64,000 bases of DNA from an uncultured Alphaproteobacteria bacterium (GTDB taxonomy: Bacteria > Pseudomonadota > Alphaproteobacteria > Rhodobacterales > Rhodobacteraceae), in NCBI GenBank assembly GCA_902599445.1, contig CACKFK010000007.1, forward strand, positions 1 through 64,000, written 5' to 3'. Below, in pieces: positions 8,150 through 17,909 of the stretch (positions are counted from its first letter, which is position 1; every line of letters starts with the position of its first letter). The notes under the pieces are model-generated. The model was given only the letters and a program-made list of their open reading frames with translations, was not told where the DNA came from and did not search any database. The position numbers were made by a program, and so were the translations under genes.

Positions 8150-9796
8150 TCAGCTCTTTTCGAATGAAAATTGGGCTTTGATTGGGCTCAATTGAGGTTT
8201 ATCAAGAATATAATCAGCTGCTCTGTGTGCAATCATTTGTATAGGGGCATTTAGATTAGCACTTATTATTCTAGGAATGATCGAACCATCAATGACACGT
8301 AAATTTTCAATTCCGTGTACTTGTAGCTTTTCATTAACCACACCCTCGTTGGAATTATCCATTTTGCAGGTCCCACAAGGGTGATAATCTGTTTCTGTCA
8401 AACCTGTGATCAATTCATTCATATTATTTTTATCAATACCTTCAGCTATCCCAGTTGTTTCATCACCTCTGAACTCATCAAATGATTTCTGTCTCACAAT
8501 ATCTCTTGCTTTTTCAATACCTTCAGACATTTCTTTGATGTCATTTATATCTGTCATGTAATTAAAAAATAGTTTTGGCTTTCCAAAAATATTTTCTTTA
8601 TTTAGCTTTAGATAGCCTCTACTTTTTGGTCTCAATTGATCGATATGAAGGACAAAACCTTGCTTTACTCTAATTGATTTATTAATGATCTCAAAACCAA
8701 CAGGGCCAAAATGATATTGTATATTTGGATAGTTAACTTCTTCATTACTCTTAATTAGGCCACCAGCCTCCCATACATTTGTGCATGCAAGACCTGTTTG
8801 ACTTGTCAACCATTGCACACCAGTAGCCAGTTTTTTTAAGTTATTATTCATCCCGTGTATTGGTAGGTATTTCTTACAATCATACTGGAGTATAATGGTA
8901 GCATGGTCTTGTAAATTTTTTCCCACCCCAGGCAGGTTAACTATTGGAACAATATCATTTTCTTTCAAGTGGTTAGCAGGTCCTATACCCGATAACATCA
9001 AAAGCTTGGGGGTATTAATGGCTCCACATGATAAGATAATTTCTTTAGATGAATATAATGTTTCAAAACTATTTTGATACAACACATTTATTGACCGGGC
9101 TTTATTTAAATGAAGGTTTATCTTCATGACAGTTGCTCCTGTCACTATATCTAAATTCTCCCTATTTTTTGTCTTTGAAAGATGTGCATCCGCTGCACTA
9201 CATCTTCTGCCTTTATACCGTGTAGCATCTAACCTCGAAACACCATTTGGATTGTAACCATTTAAATCATCTGATCTACCCTGACCAGATGTTTCTCCTG
9301 CTTCAAGAAAAGCATCAAATAACGGAGATTGGAGAGATCCACTGCTGACATGCAAGGGGCCGCTTCCCCCCCTCCAGGGATCCTCTCCCTCAGAATAAGT
9401 TTCTCCAGCTTTGAAGTAAGGCAAACACTTTTCATAGGACCAAGTTGGCAAATTTAACTCACTTGCCCAACCATCATAATCTAATGGATGACCTCGCATG
9501 TAAACCATCGAATTGATGGATGACGATCCACCCAAAACTTTACCTCTAGGGGTAAAGACTTGCCTTCCTTGTAAGCCAGGTTCAGTCGAGCTATCATAGT
9601 TCCAATTGAGTGCAGGATTTAAGTAAGCTTTATATACCCCAGCAGGAATATGGATCATCAAATTATTATTTGCAGGACCAGATTCTAGTAGTAAAACCCG
9701 ATTGCAACGGTCTTTACTTAATTTGCTAGCTAAAACACATCCTGCGGAACCAGCCCCAACAATTATATAGTCATATTCTTTTCTAGAAAATCCCAT
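8150..9796 (-). CDS. GMC-family FAD oxidoreductase (choline/alcohol dehydrogenase type)
   Basis: The 548-aa protein has an N-terminal FAD dinucleotide-binding motif (IIVGAGSAGCVLASKL), the GMC signature 1 (GKVLGGSSSINSMVYMRG) and signature 2 (GAINTPKLLMLSGIGP). A C-terminal active-site region carries DYHPCGTCKM and RVIDGSIIPRIISANLNAP. It resembles choline dehydrogenase and related alcohol dehydrogenases that deliver electrons to the respiratory chain. Substrate is unknown: choline is possible, but no betaine aldehyde dehydrogenase gene or BCCT transporter lies near. It is transcribed alone; the divergent SGNH hydrolase gene starts 188 bp away. Confidence 0.85.
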   Translation of the reverse strand: MGFSRKEYDYIIVGAGSAGCVLASKLSKDRCNRVLLLESGPANNNLMIHIPAGVYKAYLNPALNWNYDSSTEPGLQGRQVFTPRGKVLGGSSSINSMVYMRGHPLDYDGWASELNLPTWSYEKCLPYFKAGETYSEGEDPWRGGSGPLHVSSGSLQSPLFDAFLEAGETSGQGRSDDLNGYNPNGVSRLDATRYKGRRCSAADAHLSKTKNRENLDIVTGATVMKINLHLNKARSINVLYQNSFETLYSSKEIILSCGAINTPKLLMLSGIGPANHLKENDIVPIVNLPGVGKNLQDHATIILQYDCKKYLPIHGMNNNLKKLATGVQWLTSQTGLACTNVWEAGGLIKSNEEVNYPNIQYHFGPVGFEIINKSIRVKQGFVLHIDQLRPKSRGYLKLNKENIFGKPKLFFNYMTDINDIKEMSEGIEKARDIVRQKSFDEFRGDETTGIAEGIDKNNMNELITGLTETDYHPCGTCKMDNSNEGVVNEKLQVHGIENLRVIDGSIIPRIISANLNAPIQMIAHRAADYILDKPQLSPIKAQFSFEKS

Positions 9797-9984
9797 TAGG
9801 CTTCGACAATATCTGCATTTTTATTTGCTGTACTAGTTAAAAGTAATTAAATTGTTCAATAGTTCATTTTTATAGCCAGGAAAAGGTATTTCAGCAAAAT
9901 CATTTTGATTAAAAAATATCAAACATCTAATTCATAGCTAATCTATAAGAGCAATAACTGACCAGATTTGTTGTAAATAGTAAT

Positions 9985-10701
9985 ATGAGATTTTATTCAT
10001 TATTCTTCGAAATAATACAAACAGTTTTGTTGCCAATTTTGAAATGGCAAGGAAAGAAATTAAGAAAAAATATTGTAGAACTCCCAGAGGCTCAGGGTCC
10101 AAGATCTGGCAGCATGGGGGTCGGACAAAAATTAAGTATTTTAATAATTGGAGATTCGTCAGCATGTGGCGTCGGGGTCAAATCAATGTCTAAATCTCTG
10201 GCAGGTTATTTAATTAAAGCTTTAAGTAGAAACTATGAATGCAACTGGAAAATAATTGCAAAATCTGGGTTAAAAACTTCGGATCTAATTAGGTTAATTG
10301 AAGAGGAGCCTGTTTCTTTATTTAATTTGGTAATTATTTCAATAGGGATGAATGATATAACATCGGGTGTATCAAGAGAACGGTGGTTAAAAGAATTAAA
10401 CACACTAAAAATATTGGTGCAAAATAAATTCAAGACAACACGTTTTATATTCTGCCCAATGCCACCAGTAGGAAAATTTAAAATTATTCCTAATCCTTTA
10501 AAGCGAATACTGGCACTTAAAGTTAATTTATTTAATGTGAGCTTAAGTGAAATTTGCAATAAAGATCCCAATAGTACCTATCTGTTAATCAACTTAACTT
10601 TTGGGGAGGAAATGTTGGCTTCTGATGGGTTTCACCCTAGCGAGAAATTTTATAAACTGTGGGGACTAGCCATTCACGATATCATCGAAAATGAAGTCTA
10701 A
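9985..10701 (+). CDS. SGNH/GDSL-type esterase or hydrolase
   Basis: The 238-aa product shows the SGNH blocks in order: block I IIGDSSACGVGV (nucleophile Ser), block III SIGMNDITSG (oxyanion Asn), and block V SDGFHPSEKFYKLWG (Asp/His). Catalysis on ester bonds of lipids or acylated glycans is expected; substrate unknown. The N-terminus contains a short hydrophobic stretch but no clear cleavable signal. The stop codon overlaps the start of the DUF3108 gene by one base (TAATG), so the two are translationally coupled. Confidence 0.8.
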   Translation: MRFYSLFFEIIQTVLLPILKWQGKKLRKNIVELPEAQGPRSGSMGVGQKLSILIIGDSSACGVGVKSMSKSLAGYLIKALSRNYECNWKIIAKSGLKTSDLIRLIEEEPVSLFNLVIISIGMNDITSGVSRERWLKELNTLKILVQNKFKTTRFIFCPMPPVGKFKIIPNPLKRILALKVNLFNVSLSEICNKDPNSTYLLINLTFGEEMLASDGFHPSEKFYKLWGLAIHDIIENEV

Positions 10702-11465
10702 TGTGTCGATATATTAAACTCAGACTATTAATTAGTGATATATTAAAAGTATATTTTCAAGCAGGACTTCTCTATTTCCTCTCCAGTGGGGCTTTTTTAG
10801 CAGAGGAATTTTCATTTAAATTATCAACCAAAGGAATAACTTTTGCGTCCTTTCAAATGACAGCAAAAAACGACCCACGAACGTATAGAATTTCCTCTGT
10901 ATTTGAAAGTAGTGGAATTTTAGGAGCATTTACAAGAATTCGAATTGTCAGTGGAGCTCATGGTAAAATTGGAACAAACGATAATTTAGACTTTAGGCCG
11001 TTAGAAGTTTTATCTAAATGGCAAAGTCTAATTAATAAAAAACAGTCAAAGATACGGTATAAAGATAATAAAATTATCTATTATGAAGTTTTGCCCAAAG
11101 CAAGAAAGAATCTTTATGCAATTGATCCTTTTACGCTAAAGGGAGTAATAGACCCTTTAACAGTTACTTTTTGGATGTTGAAAAACAGAACATTCAATCA
11201 ACTTTGCAGAGGAAAAAAACTAGTTTCCGAAGGGCAATCTGTAATCTCAGTTCATTTCCAAAATAAGAAGGAAACAGATGATCTGATTCATTGCCAAGGC
11301 CAATTCAAATTCTTAAAAGGTTTTGATCCAAATAAATATAAAAAAACTAATTATTCTTTCAATCTGACTTATGAAAAGTCAAAACAAAACCTAAATATTT
11401 GGACCGTAAAATCGATGTCTTTTGATACTAGGATTGGGTTGGTAAAAGCTTTAAGAAATAGATAA
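10701..11465 (+). CDS. DUF3108 domain-containing exported protein
   Basis: The 254-aa product has an N-terminal hydrophobic export signal (about residues 12-35). It then shows the alphaproteobacterial DUF3108 pattern: FKLSTKGITFASFQM, an SSGILGAFTRIRI block, IDPFTLKGVIDPLTVTFWML with the conserved 'DPLT' segment, and a Cys pair (QLCRGK and IHCQGQF). The family forms a periplasmic beta-structure of unknown function, possibly in envelope lipid or polysaccharide handling. It overlaps the SGNH hydrolase gene and is followed 8 bp later by an alpha/beta hydrolase gene, so the three likely form one operon. Confidence 0.75.
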   Translation: MCRYIKLRLLISDILKVYFQAGLLYFLSSGAFLAEEFSFKLSTKGITFASFQMTAKNDPRTYRISSVFESSGILGAFTRIRIVSGAHGKIGTNDNLDFRPLEVLSKWQSLINKKQSKIRYKDNKIIYYEVLPKARKNLYAIDPFTLKGVIDPLTVTFWMLKNRTFNQLCRGKKLVSEGQSVISVHFQNKKETDDLIHCQGQFKFLKGFDPNKYKKTNYSFNLTYEKSKQNLNIWTVKSMSFDTRIGLVKALRNR

Positions 11466-11473
11466 GGAAAAAT

Positions 11474-12292
11474 ATGATACTATCTTCTGGAAAAAAAACC
11501 TTGGAATACGAAAATATAGGGTCCGGACCACCAATTGTCCTAATACATTCGACGGCAAGTTCACTAAAACAATGGAAGTTTCTGATTGAAGCGCTGAAGG
11601 ATCAGTATACCCTTTTAGCTGTCAATTTGTTTGGATATGGTCAGTCCTCTAAATGGGCAGCAAACGATGGTCCTCAATCCCTTCTAGATCAGGTCAACTT
11701 ATTCAAGCCTTTACTTGATAGGTTTACTGAACCTATTTCTTTTATTGGTCACTCATTTGGAGGATCGGTAGCTATGCGAGCTGCTCTCAAATATCATGAT
11801 CAACTGAAAACCCTTATACTACTTGAACCAAATCCTTTTTTTTTGTTCAGCCAATTAAAGCAACCCATAGCATATAGTGAATCTAGAAAATTTGGTGATT
11901 TGTTGAAATTACATAAAGAAAAAGAAGATTGGGAAGGTTTTTCAAAAATATTCTTAAGTTTCTGGATTGGAGATCATGCCTGGCAAGCCATGAGTATAAA
12001 ACAGCAAAAGGCATTTTTAGGTGTGATTCCAAATATCTACCACGAAGCAGAGGCTATTTTTTCTGAACAAATGAAAATTGAAGATTTTTTTAATATTCAA
12101 GAAAAAATATTATTAATTTCGACAAAGGATACCAATCTAGTATCTAAAGAAATTGCAAGGCTTCTGGCGACGGAACTACCCGAATTAACAGAAGTACAAT
12201 TGCCTAAAGGAGGCCATATGGCCCCCGTCAATTCTCCAGAAGTAGTTAATCCAATCATTTGTGATTATTTGTCACAAATAGCTTTAAACTAA
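11474..12292 (+). CDS. alpha/beta-fold hydrolase
   Basis: The 272-aa product has the oxyanion-region motif IHSTASS after strand 3, the nucleophile elbow GHSFGG (about residue 94) and a C-terminal catalytic His in KGGHMAPVNSPE. The acid is probably the Asp in the STKDTNLV turn. It is a cytoplasmic single-domain hydrolase of the epoxide hydrolase/haloperoxidase-like superfamily. Substrate cannot be predicted. AAGGAAAAAT precedes the ATG. Genes on both sides (DUF3108, sirtuin) lie within 16 bp, which suggests co-transcription. Confidence 0.8.
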   Translation: MILSSGKKTLEYENIGSGPPIVLIHSTASSLKQWKFLIEALKDQYTLLAVNLFGYGQSSKWAANDGPQSLLDQVNLFKPLLDRFTEPISFIGHSFGGSVAMRAALKYHDQLKTLILLEPNPFFLFSQLKQPIAYSESRKFGDLLKLHKEKEDWEGFSKIFLSFWIGDHAWQAMSIKQQKAFLGVIPNIYHEAEAIFSEQMKIEDFFNIQEKILLISTKDTNLVSKEIARLLATELPELTEVQLPKGGHMAPVNSPEVVNPIICDYLSQIALN

Positions 12293-12307
12293 CAGAAGGG
12301 TAGGAGA

Positions 12308-13072
12308 ATGAAGAAAGAATTATTTATTACAGGAGCTGGTGTAAGTGCAGAAAGTGGTATTCCTACCTTTAGAGGCGATGATGGGTTGTGGACTGTAGGG
12401 AGCAGAAATTACACGCCCCAGGAAATGGCTACTAGATCAATGTACAAGAATAATCCTGCTGAATTTCTTTCATGGTACTTTAAAAGGTTTGCAAGTTTAC
12501 TAGAGGTGAAACCCAACCGTGCTCATTTCTGGCTGTCTGATAAACTCTTGATCACTCAAAATATAGATGGGTTAGATGGTAGAGCCGGTAATCCCAACTA
12601 TATCCCAATACATGGCAGGTTAGATAAATTAGTAGTTTATGATAACCAAGACAGAATTCAAAAACCCTTTGATGCATCATGGAAGGATATAATAGAACAC
12701 CCAGGAAATGTTGATGAACCTTCCCTCAGAAAGGCTCTTTTAAAAAAGTGTAATATTTCAAAAAATGCCAGCGATGGTGCATTCACACCAAAAAAAGGTG
12801 TATCATTAAAACCTTTCGTGCTGCTCTTTGATGAATATTACAATGACAACTACCGTATAAATGAAGCAATGCATTGGATGGAAGTTGCTAAAAAAATGGT
12901 TTTTATTGGAACATCATTTAGTGTCAATATAACAAATATAGCCTTAGAAATTGCTATGACTAATCGAATTCCTATTGAAATCGTTGATCCAAAACCGATT
13001 AAGATTAACTATCCAAACGTAAAGTACCATGAATTAACGGCTGTAGAATACAGCCAATACAGGTCTAATTAG
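12308..13072 (+). CDS. Sir2-family NAD-dependent protein deacylase, zinc site lost
   Basis: The 254-aa product contains the sirtuin NAD-binding motifs: GAGVSAESGIPTFRG at the N-terminus, TQNIDGLDGRAG, the catalytic His in IHGRL, and a C-terminal FIGTSFSVN segment that matches 'GTS...' of the family. Standard sirtuins carry four zinc-binding cysteines between the catalytic His and the LFDE block. Here only a single Cys (KKCNIS) is present in that region, so the structural zinc site appears absent. NAD-dependent deacylation is likely but unproven. It ends the 9985-13072 run of tightly spaced + strand genes. Confidence 0.75.
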   Translation: MKKELFITGAGVSAESGIPTFRGDDGLWTVGSRNYTPQEMATRSMYKNNPAEFLSWYFKRFASLLEVKPNRAHFWLSDKLLITQNIDGLDGRAGNPNYIPIHGRLDKLVVYDNQDRIQKPFDASWKDIIEHPGNVDEPSLRKALLKKCNISKNASDGAFTPKKGVSLKPFVLLFDEYYNDNYRINEAMHWMEVAKKMVFIGTSFSVNITNIALEIAMTNRIPIEIVDPKPIKINYPNVKYHELTAVEYSQYRSN

Positions 13073-13083
13073 GTAAAATGACA

Positions 13084-13413
13084 TTATAGAACTACATCAT
13101 AGAGGATTATTCCACGATTTGAGAAGTTCTTAACTGTAATCTTTGCTTTTTGATCAAATTTCATTTCAGCTTCTCTAAATAATTTCTGACACTCTATAAA
13201 TGCTTTTTCATCTTTATATTCCCACATATTACCTAACCTAAAAACGCCTTCTTTATTCCAAATTTGGCTGACAGTTTGTCTGATGGCACCAGCTTTTTTA
13301 AATCTAGGTAACATTTCTTGAATAATGGATTGCCATTCTTCTGCCCCAACTTTCATATCACTATTAGTCGTAAAATCTGAAGTAATATAACTCATCAATT
13401 TCGATTCATTCAT
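13084..13413 (-). CDS. small alpha/beta-barrel-like protein (ABM/NIPSNAP-like), unknown
   Basis: The open frame gives up to 127 aa, but the first 18 residues are basic and atypical, so I place the start at the internal Met (MNESKLMSYI). No strong ribosome binding site decides this. The product (109 aa) alternates strands and helices (EEWQSIIQEMLPRFKKAGA, RLGNMWEYKDEKAFIEC) as in dimeric ferredoxin-like proteins such as antibiotic-biosynthesis monooxygenases. No catalytic residue can be named. It converges with the sirtuin gene. Confidence 0.5.
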   Translation of the reverse strand: MNESKLMSYITSDFTTNSDMKVGAEEWQSIIQEMLPRFKKAGAIRQTVSQIWNKEGVFRLGNMWEYKDEKAFIECQKLFREAEMKFDQKAKITVKNFSNRGIILYDVVL

Positions 13414-13495
13414 ATAATTTAACTTTCTTGTCAAAACTCTTCTGGTAATAGATCTTAACATAAACAATTAGAAAAACATTCAAAATTTTTTGACC

Positions 13496-14419
13496 TCAAT
13501 CTTGAGTTCCTTTTGCAATAATAATATTTATACCTGCTAAAACGATAGCAATTATTCCGCAAAAGCTTGCAAAGGTAGGAACTGAACCCCAAAAAAGCCA
13601 ACTGAAAAAACCTGCTGAAATTAGATAGGTATATTCATAGATTGCGGCGTAACTTGGTCTTGAAATCTGATATGCCTTGATCATTAAATAAATCGCTAGA
13701 GAGGAGGTGAAACCCAGAAAAATCATTACTGCCCAGAAAAAATAACCTGGATTACTCCAAGGGCTAAAAATGAATGGAGCTTCGATTAGATAAGTTTTTT
13801 CCACTGGATATACGGTGAAGAAAACTGTCAGAAGTAACCCTACGACTCCTATAGAAAATAAAAAAGACAATAAGATAGCTACAGGATCTTCATCTTTTAG
13901 ATATTTGTTGGTGACAATGGCTCCCATAGCGTAACTTGCCCCTGCTAAAACTGGAAAAATATGATAGATTGAGATCTTTGTGTAATCGTTTCCCAAAATT
14001 AGGGACACTCCCAATAATCCCAGAAGAAATGAAAATATCTGTCTTTTGCTAATATTCTCTCTAAAAAGAATGTAAGAAAAAAGAAGTATGAACACCGGCG
14101 AGGTAAAAAGTCCAGCTCCAGCTTCTGCAATTGGCATCATAGGAATTACACCAAAATATAACAGCATAGCTACAACATTAAAAAAAGCTCGAGCAAAAAC
14201 TGCCTTCCAGTTTTTGGGGAAAATCTTAGCTCCACTAAATAAAGCAAAAACTAAAACAATAAAAATAGCACAAAGTGAGCGGGAAAAATGAAATTGCCCC
14301 ACACTCACTTGATCGGAAACGAGTATTGTTAAGTTGTCTGCAAAACCGAAAATTGATAATCCTGAAGTTAACAGAATACCACTTTGTTGTAAGGGAGATA
14401 AGGAGCGAAATAATGTCAT
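13496..14419 (-). CDS. EamA/DMT-superfamily transporter
   Basis: The 307-aa protein has ten hydrophobic helices in two repeated EamA halves. The first contains ALFSGAKIFPKNWKAVFARA and the second a conserved EYTYLISAGFFSWLFWG block. Members export amino acids, nucleosides or other metabolites from the cytoplasm. This one cannot be assigned a substrate. It is one of four EamA genes in this window (see also 17910, 20799 and 39212); they are not close paralogues by eye. Confidence 0.8.
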   Translation of the reverse strand: MTLFRSLSPLQQSGILLTSGLSIFGFADNLTILVSDQVSVGQFHFSRSLCAIFIVLVFALFSGAKIFPKNWKAVFARAFFNVVAMLLYFGVIPMMPIAEAGAGLFTSPVFILLFSYILFRENISKRQIFSFLLGLLGVSLILGNDYTKISIYHIFPVLAGASYAMGAIVTNKYLKDEDPVAILLSFLFSIGVVGLLLTVFFTVYPVEKTYLIEAPFIFSPWSNPGYFFWAVMIFLGFTSSLAIYLMIKAYQISRPSYAAIYEYTYLISAGFFSWLFWGSVPTFASFCGIIAIVLAGINIIIAKGTQD

Positions 14420-14632
14420 ATGATTAAGTAGGTTTCTACTGAAAGGTTTTTTTTCATAAGTCTGGATTATCTCGAATGTCGCTCGTTACAGTAAATTGTA
14501 TTATTGCATAATTTAAGTGAGTACATAAAAATCCTTGTAAAGCCAAGAATTGACATCTTTTTCTAGACATTGAGCTTTTTTTATTAAAAAATGTTAAAGA
14601 AGGCTCTCTTCTAGATTTAAGTTTCAAAGTCC

Positions 14633-16648
14633 TTATGTAAAAGCTTCTAAGTTCCTACTTTTAATTAAAGCTTTAATTGATGGGAGCTTCCCCCTGAATG
14701 CTTTGTATAGCCTTTCAGGCTCTTCAGAACCTCCCCGAGCTAGGATGTTCTTCTCAAACCTCTCCGCAACTATTGGGTTAAAAATATTTCCCGATTCTTC
14801 GAATGCCAAAAAAGCATCTTCGTCCATCATTTCAGACCAGATATAACTATAATAGGCAGAGGCATACCCGTCTCCACTAAAAATGTGAGCAAAATGCTCT
14901 ACATTGTGTCTTGGTAAAATGGCATGGTGTAAGCCAATTTTTTTTAGAACTTCTTTTTGTTTTTTTAACGGATCAACACACAAGTTGTCAGAATGCATTT
15001 CAATATCAACTAAAGCAGAAGACAAATATTCTGCGGTATCAAAGCCAGAATTAAATGATTTACTAGACACCAAGTTATTTATTAACTCTTTTGGAATGGG
15101 GCTTTCATTGTCTACGTTGATAGCATAGTTACTTAAAATCTCTTCGCTATCTAACCAATGTTCAAACCACTGACTTGGTAATTCTACAAAATCTCTAGAA
15201 ACAGAAGTGCCAGATATCATCTCAAATTCTACATTTGATAATAGCTGATGAAGAGCATGACCAAATTCATGAAATAATGTTTTGGCTTCATCATATGATA
15301 AAAGACAAGGAAAACCTTGCCGGGGTTTGGTAAAATTGCAAACATTAACGACTATTGGACTTACTCTAAGGCCATTTATCATGCTTTGATTTCTTAGAGT
15401 AGAGCACCAGGCTCCAGATCTCTTGCCATTCCTTGCAAAATAATCCCCAATGAACAAACCCAAATGAGTACCATTCCTTTCAATTGAAAAAATCTTGCAA
15501 TCTGGATGATAAGAATGCAGTAATTTGGGTTTAGCCTCCAAACCAAATAAACGAGCGACAGTATGGAACATTGCATTCATCAAGTTATCTAATTGAAAAA
15601 ATCCCTTGAGGTCCTCTTCACTAAATTTAAATTTTTGGGAGCGTTTTATTTCTGCATAATATCTCCAATCCCACGGTTCTAATTGTCCTTTAAAGCCTTC
15701 TTCATTCAATAACTTAGTTAGCTCTTGTGCCTCATAAGAAATTTTTTTCTGAGTGGCAGTCCATATATTCATTAATAGATCTTTTACTGCTTTAGAATTT
15801 TTAGCCATTTCTGTTTCTAAACGATAATCAGCGTATGTTTCAAAACCCAGCAACTTAGCCATCTCCAATCTAAGCTTGATAGTTTTCACCATAATAGTTG
15901 AGTTATTAGTTTCTTTGCCTGAAAGACCACGGCTTTTCCATGCCCTCAAAACAATTTTTCGTAACCGCCTATTTGATGAAAACTTAAGAAAAGGTATAAT
16001 TAGTGACTCAGTTAAATTCATGCAATAGCCTTTTAATCCCAGTTCAATAGCTTTCCCCTCCAGATCTGAAATGAGAAACTTAGGAAGATCAAAAACGTCT
16101 TCCTCATTTAACTGTAAGAACCATTTCTTTTCATCCTTAAGGATGTTTTGAGAAAATTGAGTTCCTAGGGATGCTAATTCTTTGATTATATTGTGAAATC
16201 TATTTTTTTGATCAATTTTTAAATCAACACCCGATCTTAAAAATAATCGTCTCAAAAGAAATAATACCCGAACCTCTTCAGTGGATAGTCCAAGATCCTG
16301 TCTAATTTTCCAAATGGTTGAAATACGTTGGAACATTTTTTTATTTTGGTATATTTTGGAATAATGGGAAGCGGTTTTAGGAGCTACTTTTATGCGTATT
16401 TTTTCTCTTACATCATTAGAATCTGTAGCGCAAAGCAAATAGAAAATTGAAAGAATTTCCCTCAGTTTATTTCCTGAGTTTAGAAGAGGAATGACAGTAT
16501 TAGAAAAAGTTGCTGAAGTAGTTTGATTACAGATCTCGTTGATTTTTAAATTTTGAATAGACATGGCTGTATTAATGGCCCCTTCAAAATGAAGGTCTTT
16601 TATGTCTTTGTATGGTGGTAAAGTTATTCCTTTGTTCCACTCGCTCAA
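14633..16648 (-). CDS. M3-family zinc metallopeptidase (oligopeptidase A/thimet type)
   Basis: The 671-aa protein has a long helical N-terminal domain and the zinc-binding HEFGHALH motif near residue 457, with downstream Glu in the usual GTSVSRDFVELPSQWFEHW block. The latter is the M3 'substrate-gating' segment, and SGDGYASAYYSYIWSEM follows near the C-terminus. Length and motif order match oligopeptidase A and dipeptidyl carboxypeptidase. It should cleave short peptides in the cytoplasm, for example signal-peptide debris. It is transcribed alone. Confidence 0.9.
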   Translation of the reverse strand: MSEWNKGITLPPYKDIKDLHFEGAINTAMSIQNLKINEICNQTTSATFSNTVIPLLNSGNKLREILSIFYLLCATDSNDVREKIRIKVAPKTASHYSKIYQNKKMFQRISTIWKIRQDLGLSTEEVRVLFLLRRLFLRSGVDLKIDQKNRFHNIIKELASLGTQFSQNILKDEKKWFLQLNEEDVFDLPKFLISDLEGKAIELGLKGYCMNLTESLIIPFLKFSSNRRLRKIVLRAWKSRGLSGKETNNSTIMVKTIKLRLEMAKLLGFETYADYRLETEMAKNSKAVKDLLMNIWTATQKKISYEAQELTKLLNEEGFKGQLEPWDWRYYAEIKRSQKFKFSEEDLKGFFQLDNLMNAMFHTVARLFGLEAKPKLLHSYHPDCKIFSIERNGTHLGLFIGDYFARNGKRSGAWCSTLRNQSMINGLRVSPIVVNVCNFTKPRQGFPCLLSYDEAKTLFHEFGHALHQLLSNVEFEMISGTSVSRDFVELPSQWFEHWLDSEEILSNYAINVDNESPIPKELINNLVSSKSFNSGFDTAEYLSSALVDIEMHSDNLCVDPLKKQKEVLKKIGLHHAILPRHNVEHFAHIFSGDGYASAYYSYIWSEMMDEDAFLAFEESGNIFNPIVAERFEKNILARGGSEEPERLYKAFRGKLPSIKALIKSRNLEAFT

Positions 16649-17072
16649 TAGAGGGTTGTTAATGCTAATCTCCCCGTTAGTTTTTGTTGCAATTTACCTA
16701 AATTAAACCATTTAAGGCAATATTTCATTACCATAATAATCCAAAAAATTTTCATTATGACCAACTCCTAGTCTGTCAACTAACCTTTTAAATTAGGAAG
16801 ATAGATAATAACTGGAGGATTTTCTCTTTAAAATATGCTTTGAAATGGCTTTGAAAGCTTGCTCATTATCGTTATACTATATTTCTCAATATTTGATTTC
16901 GTTCTACAACAAACTAGGTACGTATCACTACTAACTATATTTAGAAATAAATATAGGTGCCTAACAAAAGAAATGATAGGGTTGTATTATGTTGAAACAA
17001 ATGAGAGTCACAACAAATATAATAATAAATATATGATGAATCTTAATAATACATAAAGTCAAGGTAACGCCG
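16649..17072. other. intergenic, 424 bp, no supported gene
   Basis: A divergent spacer between the M3 peptidase gene and the phhB gene, so it should hold both promoters. The only open frame (+, 16859-17056, 65 codons) is Asn/Tyr-rich, lacks a ribosome binding site and looks like chance AT-rich translation. Nothing else is evident. Confidence 0.5.
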
Positions 17073-17420
17073 ATGGTTAATTACGCCTCCAAAATATGTC
17101 AAGCATGCTCGGCAGACGCTACAGCTGCTACCACTCGAGAGATCGAAGAGTTCTTGCGGACTCACCAAGATTGGAATCTATCAACTGAGGTTGATTTCCC
17201 ACAATTGAAACGGGAATATACATTTAGAAACTTTGCAGATGCCCAAAAATTTGCCAATCTAATTGGAGATTTAGCCGAAAAGGAAGGACATCATCCTAGC
17301 ATTTTGTTAGAGTACGGTAAGGTTACAGTACTATGGTGGAGTCATAAAATTAAATCTCTTCATATAAACGACTTTATACTCTCCTCAAAAACTGAAGAAA
17401 TTTATAAATTTAACAACTGA
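17073..17420 (+). CDS. phhB: pterin-4a-carbinolamine dehydratase
   Basis: The 115-aa product has the family motif EGHHPSILLEYGKVTV, with the catalytic His pair, after the HQDWNLS and FRNFADAQKFANLIGDLAE helix regions. It recycles 4a-hydroxytetrahydrobiopterin produced by phenylalanine hydroxylase and can also act in molybdopterin-related roles. No phenylalanine hydroxylase gene is adjacent. Residues 1-20 carry an extra Cys-rich start (KICQACSADAT) typical of many bacterial members. A DUF2237 gene follows after 19 bp, probably co-transcribed. Confidence 0.9.
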   Translation: MVNYASKICQACSADATAATTREIEEFLRTHQDWNLSTEVDFPQLKREYTFRNFADAQKFANLIGDLAEKEGHHPSILLEYGKVTVLWWSHKIKSLHINDFILSSKTEEIYKFNN

Positions 17421-17439
17421 TGCTGAAACAAGGGCAAAA

Positions 17440-17808
17440 ATGAAACAACAAAATGTTCTCGGGACTGATCTCGAAAGTTGCAGTTTAAATCCAAAAACCG
17501 GTTTTTTTAGAGATGGATGCTGTAATACAAATGATTCTGATATCGGCAGTCACACCGTTTGTGTTCAAGTCACTGAATCGTTCCTAGATTTTTCTAAAGA
17601 AAAAGGAAATGATTTGAGTACTCCCAGACCAGAATATCATTTTGAAGGATTAAAACCAGGTGATAGCTGGTGTTTGTGTGCTGCAAGGTGGCTGGAAGCT
17701 GAATTAGCTGGCTGTGCTCCAAAGGTTAAATTACTTTCTACAAACATAAAAGCTTTGGATATAATAGAACTTCGAAAACTAAAAGCCTATCAAATAGATC
17801 TAAATTAA
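17440..17808 (+). CDS. DUF2237 family protein
   Basis: The 122-aa product matches the DUF2237 pattern: NVLGTDLESCSLNPKTGFFRDGCC, HTVCVQVTESFLDFSKEKGNDLSTPRPEYHF and LKPGDSWCLCAARWLEA. The conserved cysteines (SCS, GCC, LCAARW) are all present. Function is not established; the protein is soluble and cytoplasmic. It follows phhB closely (19 bp), but nothing links the two biochemically. Confidence 0.85.
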   Translation: MKQQNVLGTDLESCSLNPKTGFFRDGCCNTNDSDIGSHTVCVQVTESFLDFSKEKGNDLSTPRPEYHFEGLKPGDSWCLCAARWLEAELAGCAPKVKLLSTNIKALDIIELRKLKAYQIDLN

Positions 17809-17909
17809 TAATAACTTGTAATTTTTCCTACCATCAAACCAGAATGATCTGTATCGTGGCTAATTTTATTTGGTAATAGCTTGTTATAAATTACGTAGAT
17901 AATTCTTGT

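Noticed and set aside
16859-17056. 65-codon ORF upstream of phhB
   Set aside because: Asn/Tyr-rich low-information translation in an AT-rich spacer, no ribosome binding site.
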